Positions 44,348-52,601 of a stretch of DNA of 64,000 nt are shown piece by piece. A program made the position numbers and the translations under genes. The stretch lies in contig JBCCBV010000019.1 of assembly GCA_039033855.1 (NCBI GenBank), positions 1 to 64,000 of the forward strand, in the 5' to 3' direction. The notes beneath the pieces are model-generated. The model was given only the letters and a program-made list of their open reading frames with translations. It had not been told where the DNA came from and searched no databases. Origin of the DNA: JBCCBV01 sp039033855. Its GTDB lineage: Bacteria; Planctomycetota; Phycisphaerae; Phycisphaerales; Phycisphaeraceae. Each line of letters begins with the position of its first letter. The stretch's first letter is position 1.

Positions 44348-45165
44348 AATTCTCAAGAAATACCGCCATTGTCCTGGCCGCTGCTTTTGGCCTGTCGATC
44401 GCCGTAGCGCACGGCCCGCCGGGGTTCGCCCAGGACAACGCGCAGGACAGCGGCCAGAGCCTCGACGACCTGCTGGGCATCCCCGATTCACCCCCGCCCC
44501 CGGATGCGCCTCCGGAAGTCGGCGCGCCCCCGGATGTGCCCCCGGATGCGCCCCCGCAACCCAATGCGGACCCCGATGCCGCCGACCCCGAACCCGAGCG
44601 CCCGTTCGACCCGGATGACCTCGACCCCGAACTCGCCCGCGAGCTCACCGGCGCACAGGCCGCGGACGTGTTTGCGCGTGCCGTCGAAGACATGGGCGAC
44701 GTCGCCGTACGCCTCGGCCGGTCGTACGACCCCGGCCTGGACACCCAGCGCGAGCAGCAGCGCATCATCGACCGGCTCGAAGTCCTGGCCCGACGGATTG
44801 AACAACCCTCCGGCGACCCGTCGGGCGAACCCCAGCCCGGCGAAGCGCGCCCGCCCGAGCCCGGCGGCTCGCCCCCCGCGCCCGGCCAGCAGCCCGGCGC
44901 CCAACCCGGCCAGGCCCAGGCCGCCGGGGCCGCCAACGATCCCCAAGGCGCCCAGGCCTCGCCCGGCACGGTCCAGGGAACCCCGCCCGTCGCCCTCGAA
45001 GACCTCCGCCAGGGCGCCTGGGGCAACCTGCCCCCGCGCCTGCGCAACCAGCTCGCCGAGAGCTTCGACGAACCGTTCTCCAGCCCCTACCGGCGGCTGA
45101 CCGAGCAGTACTACCTGCGCCTGGCCGAGGCGCTCCGGCAGGAGGCCGACGATGCCCCGCAATAA
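44344..45165 (+). CDS. exported proline-rich protein of the vWA operon
   Basis: A 273-residue protein. Signal peptide AIVLAAAFGLSIAVAHGPPG, then an acidic Pro/Asp tract made of PPDAPP-like units (44493-44560, CCCCGGAT-type DNA), a helical segment TGAQAADVFARAVEDMGDVA, then Gly/Pro/Gln-rich linker and a conserved-looking end, WGNLPPRLRNQLAESFDEPF with YRRLTEQYYLRLAEALR. That end resembles the short helical tails of proteins found after DUF4175-like genes. Function unknown; likely an extracytoplasmic partner of the coiled-coil protein, with which it is translationally coupled. Confidence 0.75.
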   Translation: MKFSRNTAIVLAAAFGLSIAVAHGPPGFAQDNAQDSGQSLDDLLGIPDSPPPPDAPPEVGAPPDVPPDAPPQPNADPDAADPEPERPFDPDDLDPELARELTGAQAADVFARAVEDMGDVAVRLGRSYDPGLDTQREQQRIIDRLEVLARRIEQPSGDPSGEPQPGEARPPEPGGSPPAPGQQPGAQPGQAQAAGAANDPQGAQASPGTVQGTPPVALEDLRQGAWGNLPPRLRNQLAESFDEPFSSPYRRLTEQYYLRLAEALRQEADDAPQ

Positions 45166-46213
45166 TCACGCTCTATTGTTCTTGAGAAAGTGCGCTTTCC
45201 CCGCCTGCCTGATCGCCGCGGCGTGCCTGCCGTGGTTTGCGCCGAGCGCCGCCGCCGAGCCGCAGCGCGGCGCGGAAATCGCCGGGTTCGAAGAAACCAC
45301 CGACGCCTCCCGACAGGCCGTCGAACGCGGGCTGCAATACCTGGCCGACCTCCAGCGCGCCGACGGCTCGTTCGACGCCGGGCCTTACGGCCAAAACGTC
45401 GGCATCTCGTCCCTGGCCGTCATGGCGTTCCTGGCCGACGGCAACCTGCCCGGGCGCGGCCGCTACGGCGACAACGTCAAACGCGGCCTCGATTACGTCC
45501 TGACCAACGCCACCGAGTCCGGCCTGATCGCCGCCGACGTCTCGCGCGGGCCGATGTACGGCCACGGGTTCGCCACCCTGCTGCTGGGCGAGGTCTACGG
45601 CATGACCGACGACGACCGCGTCCGCGAGCCCCTGCTCAAGGCCGTACGCCTCATCCTCAAGAGCCAGAACCACGAGGGCGGCTGGCGCTACCAGCCCGTG
45701 CCGTTCGACGCCGACATCTCCGTCACCATCTGCCAGGTCATGGCCCTGCGCTCGGCCCGCAACGCCGGCGTCGCCGTGCCCGCCGAAACCATCGACGCCG
45801 CCACCCAATACGTCAAGGTCTGCCAAAACCCAAGCGACGGCGGGTTCCGCTACCGATCCAACCCCGGGCGCTCGGGCTTCGAACGCACCGCCGCGGGCGT
45901 GGCCGCCTACTTCTACGCCGGCCTGTATGAAGGCCCCGAGGTCGACTCGGGCATGACCTACCTCCGCAACGCCACCCAAACCATCGCCAACTCCGGCTAC
46001 TTCTACTACGGCCACTACTACGGCAGCCAGGCCATGTTCCTGGCCGGCGGCGAAGACTGGGCCCGCTACTTCCCCGCCATCCGCGACCACCTGGTGCAGA
46101 CCCAGCAGACCAACGGCTCGTGGAACTCCGGCCACGGCCGGGCCTACGCCACCGCCATGTCGCTCATCATCCTCCAGATGCCCAACCGCCTGCTGCCCAT
46201 CTACCAACGATAA
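45152..46213 (+). CDS. exported prenyltransferase/squalene-cyclase-like alpha/alpha-toroid protein
   Basis: A 353-residue protein with signal peptide (FPACLIAAACLPWFAPSAAA). The mature part is built from repeats typical of terpene cyclase/prenyltransferase toroids: GLQYLADLQRADGSF, ISSLAVMAFLADG, MYGHGFATLLLGEVYG, ILKSQNHEGGWRY, QNPSDGGFRYR, TNGSWNSGHGRAYATAMSL. The cyclase DXDD motif is absent, so it is probably a binding or structural protein related to the complement-C3/alpha-macroglobulin toroid, not an enzyme. The gene overlaps the previous one by 14 bases. Such proteins are common in planctomycete MoxR/vWA operons. Confidence 0.88.
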   Translation: MPRNNHALLFLRKCAFPACLIAAACLPWFAPSAAAEPQRGAEIAGFEETTDASRQAVERGLQYLADLQRADGSFDAGPYGQNVGISSLAVMAFLADGNLPGRGRYGDNVKRGLDYVLTNATESGLIAADVSRGPMYGHGFATLLLGEVYGMTDDDRVREPLLKAVRLILKSQNHEGGWRYQPVPFDADISVTICQVMALRSARNAGVAVPAETIDAATQYVKVCQNPSDGGFRYRSNPGRSGFERTAAGVAAYFYAGLYEGPEVDSGMTYLRNATQTIANSGYFYYGHYYGSQAMFLAGGEDWARYFPAIRDHLVQTQQTNGSWNSGHGRAYATAMSLIILQMPNRLLPIYQR

Positions 46214-47674
46214 ATGCCCGTGTTCTTGAGAAAACCCGCAAATACCCCGCGCCGCGCCGCCGTGTGCACCCTCGCGCCCGCACTCGGATTGTTCGCCGCT
46301 CTCGCCCCGGCGCCCGCACGGGCCAACGACACGCTTTCGGGCTTTGCCACCGAGCCGGACGCCCCACCCCGGGTCCTGCTGCTCGACACCCAATTGCAAA
46401 CCACCCCCGCCCGGCTGCTGCGCGCCGGCCCCTCCGCCGTGCGCGTGGAAGACGCCAACGCCGACGGCCGGATCGCGCCGCGCGAGCTCGACCCCGCCAC
46501 GCTCCTGCGCATCGAACGCGCCCCGGTCGCGCCCGGCCCCGCTTTCGGCCCCGCCCCCGATGCGCATAAGCCCCCCAGCCCGCCCGCCGGCGCCGCGGAA
46601 CTCACCCTGGTAGACGGCCAACGCCTGCTCGCCATACCCCACGGCCCGGCGCCCGACGACCCCAACCGCCTGCGGGTCGATCTTTACGGCCTAAGCACCG
46701 TTCTATCGAACGCAAGAACGTCTCGACCCGACCCCGCCCAACCCCGGCGCGCCGTCGCCGCGACCGTGGCCCTCGACCGCATCCACGCCATCCACTACAC
46801 GCCCGGCGAAGACCCCTTCGCCAACGCCCCGGCCACCCCGGGCGACGCGGTACGCCTGCGCAACGGCGAGCTGCTGACCGGGTTCGTCGACTTCGACCCC
46901 GACGGCGGGCTTTCGCTCTCGCCCGACGGCGCCGACGCGCCCGTGCCCCTCGACCCGGCCGTGATCGCCGGCGTGCGCCTGGCCAACCCCCCAGCCGACC
47001 GCGCGCCCGGCGCCCATCGCGTGTCGCTGTCCGTGTCGCGCGCCGCACCGATCGTCATCGACGTGTCCGACTGGTCATATGACTCCGGCACCCTGCGCGT
47101 GTCCTTGCCCGACACGCCCGGCGACCTGGGCCCGGCGATCCAACTCGACCCGCCCCGTATCGCCGAACTCACCGCCGACGCCCAAGCGCTCCGCCGGGTC
47201 GACCTGCACCACCCCGGCTACCGGCTGACCCCCTGGGCCGACCTGCCTTGGCTTCGCGCCGACAACGCCACGGTGTTCGGCGTGACGTTCGACCCCCGGG
47301 TCGACGCCCACGGTCACATCCACGCCAACGCCCCCGCGGTGCTCCGCTTCGACGCGCCAACGGGTTTGCGTGGGCTCACCGGCGTGGTCCGCCTCGACCT
47401 GACCGGCGCCAACGCCACCGCGCTCAAACTCGCCGGCGTCACCGTCTTTCTTGAGCCCGCCAACCACACGCCGCCCACCGATCCCGATGCGGATCGCAGC
47501 CTGGACCCCGAACGCACCTGGTCGGCCGAGCTGACCGCCGAGCAGCCCCAAGCCCGTTTCGCCCTGCCCATGACCGGCGACTGGGTCCTGCGCCTCGACC
47601 CCGGCCGGGGCGGGCCCATCTTCGACCGCGTCGTGGTGCAAGACGCCCAGGCGCTCGTCCAAACGCCGCGATGA
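46214..47674 (+). CDS. exported beta-rich protein, possible NPCBM-like C-terminal domain
   Basis: A 486-residue secreted protein, ATG directly after the previous stop. Signal peptide TLAPALGLFAALAPAPARAN. The middle has several beta-sheet repeats with LVDGQRLLAIP and LRNGELLTGFVDFDP, which look like small barrel modules. The C-terminal 150 residues (NATVFGVTFDPRVDAHGHIH, LRFDAPTGLRGLTGVVRLDL, WVLRLDPGRGGPIFDRVVVQ) resemble the carbohydrate-binding NPCBM/NEW2 fold. This assignment is tentative. Last gene of the operon; a 91-base gap leads to ppk. Confidence 0.7.
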   Translation: MPVFLRKPANTPRRAAVCTLAPALGLFAALAPAPARANDTLSGFATEPDAPPRVLLLDTQLQTTPARLLRAGPSAVRVEDANADGRIAPRELDPATLLRIERAPVAPGPAFGPAPDAHKPPSPPAGAAELTLVDGQRLLAIPHGPAPDDPNRLRVDLYGLSTVLSNARTSRPDPAQPRRAVAATVALDRIHAIHYTPGEDPFANAPATPGDAVRLRNGELLTGFVDFDPDGGLSLSPDGADAPVPLDPAVIAGVRLANPPADRAPGAHRVSLSVSRAAPIVIDVSDWSYDSGTLRVSLPDTPGDLGPAIQLDPPRIAELTADAQALRRVDLHHPGYRLTPWADLPWLRADNATVFGVTFDPRVDAHGHIHANAPAVLRFDAPTGLRGLTGVVRLDLTGANATALKLAGVTVFLEPANHTPPTDPDADRSLDPERTWSAELTAEQPQARFALPMTGDWVLRLDPGRGGPIFDRVVVQDAQALVQTPR

Positions 47675-47765
47675 TTGCCGCCGACACGCCGTCCGCCCAG
47701 CACGCGTCGGCCGTGCACGCCCCCGCGCGCACACGCGCCGCACCGCGCTGCGCTATTCTTTGGCG

Positions 47766-50360
47766 ATGTCCGGCTCACCCAAATCCAGCGCCAAGCACGG
47801 CGGCAAGCATTCCGACAAGGCCTCCGCAAAAGGCGCCGCCAAGGCCCCGGGAAAAACGGCCGCCAAAACCGGGGCCAAAACCGCGAGCAAGAACGCCAGC
47901 AAAGCCGACGACAAGCCCGCGCGCAAAACCAAGCCCAAATCAGAGCCCAAGTCGCAGGCGAAGTCGCAAACCAAATCACACGCCAAGTCGGCCAAGGGCG
48001 CCGCCATGCCCGTGGCGAGCGACGTCAAAAAACCCCCCGCGCCCCGCGCCGCCGGCTTCGCCCCGGCCGTCCAGCCGACGCGCCCGCGCAAGCTGCCCGG
48101 CCTGCCCGAGTTCCTCAACCGCGAGTTGTCGTGGCTCGAGTTCAACCGCCGGGTCTTGCACCAGGCCGTCGACCCCCGCACGCCGCTGCTCGAACGGCTG
48201 AACTTCCTGGCCATATTCAGTTCGAACCTCGACGAGTTCATCCAGAAACGCGTCGGGGGGCTCAAGCGACAGGTCGAGGCCGGCCTCGACAAGCGCGGGC
48301 CCGACGGCATGACCGCCAAGCAGCAGCTCGCCGCCATCCGCGCCACCGTGCTGCCCATGCTCGAGGAGCAAGGCCGGGTGTTTACCGAAGAACTCAAGCC
48401 CGCCCTGGCCGAGCAGAACGTTTACCTGCTCGGGTGGGACCAGCTCTCCAAAACCCAGCGCCGCGCCGCCAACCAGCACTTCCAGCAGAACCTGTTCCCC
48501 GTGCTCACCCCGTTGGCCGTCGACCCCGGCCACCCGTTCCCGTTTATCTCGAACCTGTCCACGTCGCTCGGCGTGATGATGAGCAGCGCCGCCGACGCCG
48601 GCGTGTCTTTCAAGACCGCCAAGCCCCCCAAGCGCGCCGCGCCGCCCGCGCCCATCGACCCGATTGAGGACATCGACCCCGAAGACTTCGACGCCTACCA
48701 CTTCGCCCGCGTCAAGGTGCCCGAGGTCCTGCCCGGCTGGTGGAAGCTGCCCCCGGAGCCCGCCCCGGAGCCCGCCGACCCCGCCGATCCCTCCGACCCC
48801 CCGCACGCCTTCGTCAAGCTCGAAGACATCATCCGCCACAACCTGCACCACCTGTTCGAAGACGTCCGCATCGAAGAGGTCGAACCCTTCCGCGTCACCC
48901 GCAACGCCACCATCGAGGGCGACACCGAAGACGCCGCCGACCTCCTCGAACTCGTCGAGCAAGAGCTCAAGCAACGCCGCTTCGCCGAGGTCGTACGCCT
49001 CGAAGTCGACGACGAGCCGTTCCGCCCGCTCAACCGGTTCCTCATCGGCCGGATGAAGCTGCACGAGGGCGACGTGTACGAAGTCCCCGCCGAGCTCGAC
49101 TTCACCAAGATCCGGGCCGTCACCTCCGCCGTGGATGAGCCCGAGCTCAAGTTCGACCCCTGGAAGCCCACGTTGCCCCCGGCGTTGCAGGACCAGGACG
49201 CGTCGATCTTCTCCGCCATCGCCGCCGGCGACCTGCTGGTGCACCACCCCTACGAGAGCTTCGCCGGCAGCGTCGAACGCTTCATCCGCGACGCCGCCGC
49301 CGACCCCGACGTGGTGGCCCTCAAGCTGACGCTGTACCGCACCGCCGACGACGCGCCGTTCATCCCCTGGCTCATCCGCGCCGCCGAGGCCGGCAAGCAG
49401 GTCGTCTGTCTGGTCGAGCTCAAAGCCCGCTTCGACGAACAGCACAACGTCCAGCTGGCCCAACGACTCGAGAAGGCCGGCTGCCACGTGGTCTACGGCG
49501 TGGTGGGCTACAAAACCCACTGCAAAACCGCCCTGGTCGTCCGACGCGAACGCGGCGCCATGCGCTGCTACGCCCACATCGGCACCGGCAACTACCACTC
49601 GCAAACCGCCAAGCTCTACACCGACTTCGGCCTGCTGACCGCCGACCCCCGGCTCACTGGCGAACTCGTCGACCTGTTCCACGGCCTGACCGGGCGCTTC
49701 GTCAAACGCGACTTCGAACACCTGCTCATCGCGCCGCTCAACATGCGCACCCGGTTCGAGCAGATGATCGACCGCGAGATCAAACACGCCAAGCAGTGGG
49801 TCAAACAGGGCGGCGACCCCACGCCCGACGCGCCCGCCGGGCCGCCGCGCGACCCCGACCGCCCGGCCATCACCGCGCAGATGAACAGCCTCGAAGACCG
49901 CTACCTCTGCGAACGCCTCTCCGCCGCCAGCGCCGCCGGCGTGCGCGTGCGACTCTTGGTCCGCGGCTTCTGCTGCCTCCGCCCCGGCGTGCCGGGCCTG
50001 TCCGACAACATCCACGTCGTCAGCGTCATCGGGCGCTTCCTCGAACACCCCCGCGTCTACCGCTTCCACAACCGCGGCGACGCCGAGCTCTACATGGGCT
50101 CGGCCGACTGGATGTACCGCAACCTCAACAACCGCGTCGAGTGCATCGCCCCCATCTACGACCCCGACCACCGGGCCCGCATCACCGACATCCTCGAAGA
50201 CATGCTCGCCGACCCCCGACAAGCCTGGGACATGGCCTCCGACGGCGCCTACACCCAGCGCACCCCCGCCGCCAAAGCCCCGGCCGACGACCACCTCGGC
50301 GTCCACGCCCGACTGATGCGCCAATACCGACAAGCCGCCGAAGCCACCCTCGACGCGTAA
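47766..50360 (+). CDS. ppk: polyphosphate kinase 1 with histone-H1-like N-terminal tail
   Basis: An 864-residue protein. Residues 8-85 are Lys/Ala/Ser-rich (repeats such as KTAAKTGAKTASKNASKADD), like the tails of histone H1-type proteins. The PPK1 core then starts at FLNRELSWLEFNRRVL with LNFLAIFSSNLDEF. The catalytic region has ELKARFDEQHNVQLAQRLEK, VGYKTHCKTALVVRRE (phosphorylated His) and YAHIGTGNYH, then ADWMYRNLNNRVECIAP. A Pro/Glu insert near residue 330 is written in CCCCGGAGCC units (48751-48780). It makes long-chain polyphosphate from ATP. The ATG at 47766 is preferred over a TTG two codons earlier. Confidence 0.94.
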   Translation: MSGSPKSSAKHGGKHSDKASAKGAAKAPGKTAAKTGAKTASKNASKADDKPARKTKPKSEPKSQAKSQTKSHAKSAKGAAMPVASDVKKPPAPRAAGFAPAVQPTRPRKLPGLPEFLNRELSWLEFNRRVLHQAVDPRTPLLERLNFLAIFSSNLDEFIQKRVGGLKRQVEAGLDKRGPDGMTAKQQLAAIRATVLPMLEEQGRVFTEELKPALAEQNVYLLGWDQLSKTQRRAANQHFQQNLFPVLTPLAVDPGHPFPFISNLSTSLGVMMSSAADAGVSFKTAKPPKRAAPPAPIDPIEDIDPEDFDAYHFARVKVPEVLPGWWKLPPEPAPEPADPADPSDPPHAFVKLEDIIRHNLHHLFEDVRIEEVEPFRVTRNATIEGDTEDAADLLELVEQELKQRRFAEVVRLEVDDEPFRPLNRFLIGRMKLHEGDVYEVPAELDFTKIRAVTSAVDEPELKFDPWKPTLPPALQDQDASIFSAIAAGDLLVHHPYESFAGSVERFIRDAAADPDVVALKLTLYRTADDAPFIPWLIRAAEAGKQVVCLVELKARFDEQHNVQLAQRLEKAGCHVVYGVVGYKTHCKTALVVRRERGAMRCYAHIGTGNYHSQTAKLYTDFGLLTADPRLTGELVDLFHGLTGRFVKRDFEHLLIAPLNMRTRFEQMIDREIKHAKQWVKQGGDPTPDAPAGPPRDPDRPAITAQMNSLEDRYLCERLSAASAAGVRVRLLVRGFCCLRPGVPGLSDNIHVVSVIGRFLEHPRVYRFHNRGDAELYMGSADWMYRNLNNRVECIAPIYDPDHRARITDILEDMLADPRQAWDMASDGAYTQRTPAAKAPADDHLGVHARLMRQYRQAAEATLDA

Positions 50361-50381
50361 GCCGCGCTGAAACCCGCGCGC

Positions 50382-50400
50382 CGGGTTCTGCGAACCCGGT
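50382..50400. repeat. family-D palindrome
   Basis: CCGGGTTCTGCGAACCCGG, 22 bases after the ppk stop. It forms a hairpin but has no following T-run. CCACACGG follows at 50411. Confidence 0.8.
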
Positions 50401-50436
50401 CGTTGCAATCCACACGGCCCAACTTCCGGGCGCGGG

Positions 50437-50706
50437 TTAGTCGTGGAAGTGACGCGCTTCGACGTCCATCTCGACCGAGTAGTGCACCACCTTGGCGGTT
50501 TTGCTCTTGGGGTCGTGCTCGACCTTGCCGTGCATCGCCGTCGTGCGGAACGACACGAACTCGTACCCCGGGTGGTGGTCGTGGCCGTCCTTGGGGTCGG
50601 CCAGCTCCTGCAGCGCCGTCGACACCGCGTGGGCGAAGCTCTCGTGCGAATGGCCGATCACGCGGATGACGTCGGAATGTTCGAGGTGGTGCTGGTCGCT
50701 GGACAC
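50437..50706 (-). CDS. dodecin-like small protein
   Basis: An 89-residue protein, GTG-started. The layout is that of dodecin: VIRVIGHSHESFAHAVSTAL (strand-helix), then YEFVSFRTTAMHGKVEHD and KVVHYSVEMDVEA (strands 2 and 3). Dodecins form hollow dodecamers that store flavins or CoA; here the expected flavin-stacking Trp is not evident. A loop insert DGHDHHPGY is rich in His/Asp and could bind metal. A longer ATG start at 50799 would add a non-homologous leader. The GTG start has GAAAGG upstream. Family membership is likely but the ligand may differ. Confidence 0.7.
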   Translation of the reverse strand: MSSDQHHLEHSDVIRVIGHSHESFAHAVSTALQELADPKDGHDHHPGYEFVSFRTTAMHGKVEHDPKSKTAKVVHYSVEMDVEARHFHD

Positions 50707-51052
50707 GGCAAGGCCTTTCGATGCGGGTGCGTAGAGCCCGGAAAACCCCGTCGGCTCGGGCGGCGAAAAGCCTAGCACGCGAACGCCGATGCGACGCACG
50801 CGGCGGCCCCCAAGGCCCGACCGACGCGTCGGACGAGGCCCGACCGTGAGGGAGGGCGGCCTCCGCCCGATGCACGAAGTTTGCGGATGTCCCCGTCTCG
50901 CACCGGCGAGGGTCGCGGCATGCTTCGCTTACTCACGTGCGCGGCTCGTGCCGGGTATTCGACGCGCCTCGACGGGGAACTACAGTGCAGCGCACCGGGC
51001 CTTGCCCGGGACCTGCTCCGCCACCTCCCCGACACGCTCCCCGGAGATCGCC
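50707..51052. other. spacer with family-B repeat fragments
   Basis: 346 bases. Fragments such as GAGGCCCGACCGTGAGGGAG (50837-50860) and, inverted, GCATGCTTCGCTTACTCACG with CGCGGCTCGTGCCGGG (about 50915-50955) are family-B ends. No gene is supported. GGAGATCG just before 51053 is the ribosome binding site of the thioredoxin-fold gene. Confidence 0.65.
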
Positions 51053-51658
51053 ATGGTCGCCACGCCCTCCACGATGCAGCCGCTCGGCTCCGCCGCGCCC
51101 GACTTCGCCCTGCCCGAGCCCGCCACCGGGCAAACCGTCTCGCGCAGCGACTTCGCCGGCAAGCCGCTGCTGGTGATGTTCCTCTGCAACCACTGCCCGT
51201 TTGTCCACCACGTGGCGCCCGCGCTCGCACAACTGTCCATCGACTACAAGGACAAGCTCGGCATCGTCGGCGTCCAGTCCAACGATGTCGAGGCGTACCC
51301 CGACGACGCGCCCGACAAGATGCCCGCCGAGGCCCGCAACCGCGGCTACGCCTTCCCCTACCTGTTCGACGCCGACCAATCCGTCGCCAAGGCCTACACC
51401 GCCGCGTGCACGCCCGACTTCTTCCTGTATGACGCCGACCACAAGCTGGCCTACCGCGGCCAGATCGACGACACCCGCCCGTTCCGTGTGAAGTCCGGCG
51501 TGTACGACGCGCGCGACGGCGCCGCCCACGGCCGCGACCTCCGCGCCGCCATCGACGTCGTGCTCCAAGGCCAAACGCCCGGCGCCGACCAGAAGCCCTC
51601 CATCGGCTGCAACATCAAGTGGAAGCCCGGCGGCGCGCCCGCCTACTTCACCGCGTAA
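51053..51658 (+). CDS. thioredoxin-fold (peroxiredoxin-like) protein
   Basis: A 201-residue cytoplasmic protein. APDFALPEPATGQTVSRSDF leads into KPLLVMFLCNHCPFVHHVAP, a C-N-H-C active-site variant characteristic of a widespread thioredoxin-family group, then YAFPYLFDADQSVAKAYTAA and CTPDFFLYDADHKLAYRGQI, where the T-P of the cis-Pro loop is present. It probably reduces a peroxide or disulfide; exact substrate unknown. The ATG at 51053 has CGGAG upstream. Confidence 0.9.
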   Translation: MVATPSTMQPLGSAAPDFALPEPATGQTVSRSDFAGKPLLVMFLCNHCPFVHHVAPALAQLSIDYKDKLGIVGVQSNDVEAYPDDAPDKMPAEARNRGYAFPYLFDADQSVAKAYTAACTPDFFLYDADHKLAYRGQIDDTRPFRVKSGVYDARDGAAHGRDLRAAIDVVLQGQTPGADQKPSIGCNIKWKPGGAPAYFTA

Positions 51659-51704
51659 CGCCCCGTCGTTTTATCCTTCTTTCCCAAGAACACGAGACGA
51701 TTTT

Positions 51705-52469
51705 TTGACCCTCGCCGACCTGTCCGTCTCGGCCGTGCTGCTGGCGGCGCTGGCGATCGGCGTGGGCATGTTCGTCCAGAGCGCCGCGGGGTTCGGCGCC
51801 GGGCTCGCCGCGCTGCCCATCCTGCTCTGGGCCGGCTGGCCCCTGCCCGAGGCGATCTGCGTCGTCGTGGCCGCCGCCACGGCCCAACTCGCGTCCGGCG
51901 TGTGGCGCTACCGACGTGAAATCCCCTGGCCCACCGTCTGGCACGTCACCGCCTACCGCGTTTTGGCCATGGCGCCCGGGCTTTTCCTGCTCATCTGGCT
52001 CGACACCCACGCCGACCTGGCCAAACAGGCCATCGGCGGGGCGGTGGTCGTGGCCGCCTTGCTCCGCGCCGCCATCCGCGTCCGCCCCCGCAAACACCTG
52101 CACCCGGCCGTCACCGCCGCCACCGGCCTGACCAGCGGGTTCCTGGCCACGGGCGTCGGCATCGGCGGGCCGCCCCTGGTGATCTGGGCCTCCGCCCACC
52201 GCTGGTCCAACCGCGCAACCCGCGGCGTGCTCTGGGCCGCGTTCCTCATCGGCATCCCGCCCTACGCCGGGCTCCTGATCTGGAAGTTCGGCGCCCGTGT
52301 GATCCCCGGCACGATTGTCGGCGTCGGGCTCATCCCCGTTTCGCTCGGCGGGATGGCCCTGGGCATGGTCGCGGTGCGCAAGCTCTCGCCCACACGCCTG
52401 CGCGCCCTGATGCTCGGGGTGCTGGTCGTCTTTGGCCTGGCCACGCTGGTCCAGCCCTGGCTGGCGTGA
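51705..52469 (+). CDS. TauE/SafE family permease
   Basis: A 254-residue membrane protein started by TTG. About eight spans; the internal repeat halves begin MFVQSAAGFGAGLAALPILL and GFLATGVGIGGPPLVIWASA, both with the G-x-G-G/P signatures of TauE/SafE proteins, which export sulfite, sulfonates or related organic anions. Substrate cannot be inferred from the sequence. TTCCCAAGAACACGAG lies just before the start (51681-51696). Confidence 0.88.
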   Translation: MTLADLSVSAVLLAALAIGVGMFVQSAAGFGAGLAALPILLWAGWPLPEAICVVVAAATAQLASGVWRYRREIPWPTVWHVTAYRVLAMAPGLFLLIWLDTHADLAKQAIGGAVVVAALLRAAIRVRPRKHLHPAVTAATGLTSGFLATGVGIGGPPLVIWASAHRWSNRATRGVLWAAFLIGIPPYAGLLIWKFGARVIPGTIVGVGLIPVSLGGMALGMVAVRKLSPTRLRALMLGVLVVFGLATLVQPWLA

Positions 52470-52601
52470 GCGCACCCCGGCGGCCGCAACCGATCTTCCG
52501 TCTCGCCGAATCGGCGCGGTAATCTCACCCGCTCGCGTCCCGTCCGCTTCCGAGGCGACCCCGACATCTCACCCCTGTCTATCGAGAAAGGCGTTTTACT
52601 T

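Noticed and set aside
47976..50408. An 810-codon minus-strand frame opposite ppk
   Set aside because: The plus strand has unmistakable PPK1 motifs; the antisense product is low-complexity Gly/Val/Glu/Asp.
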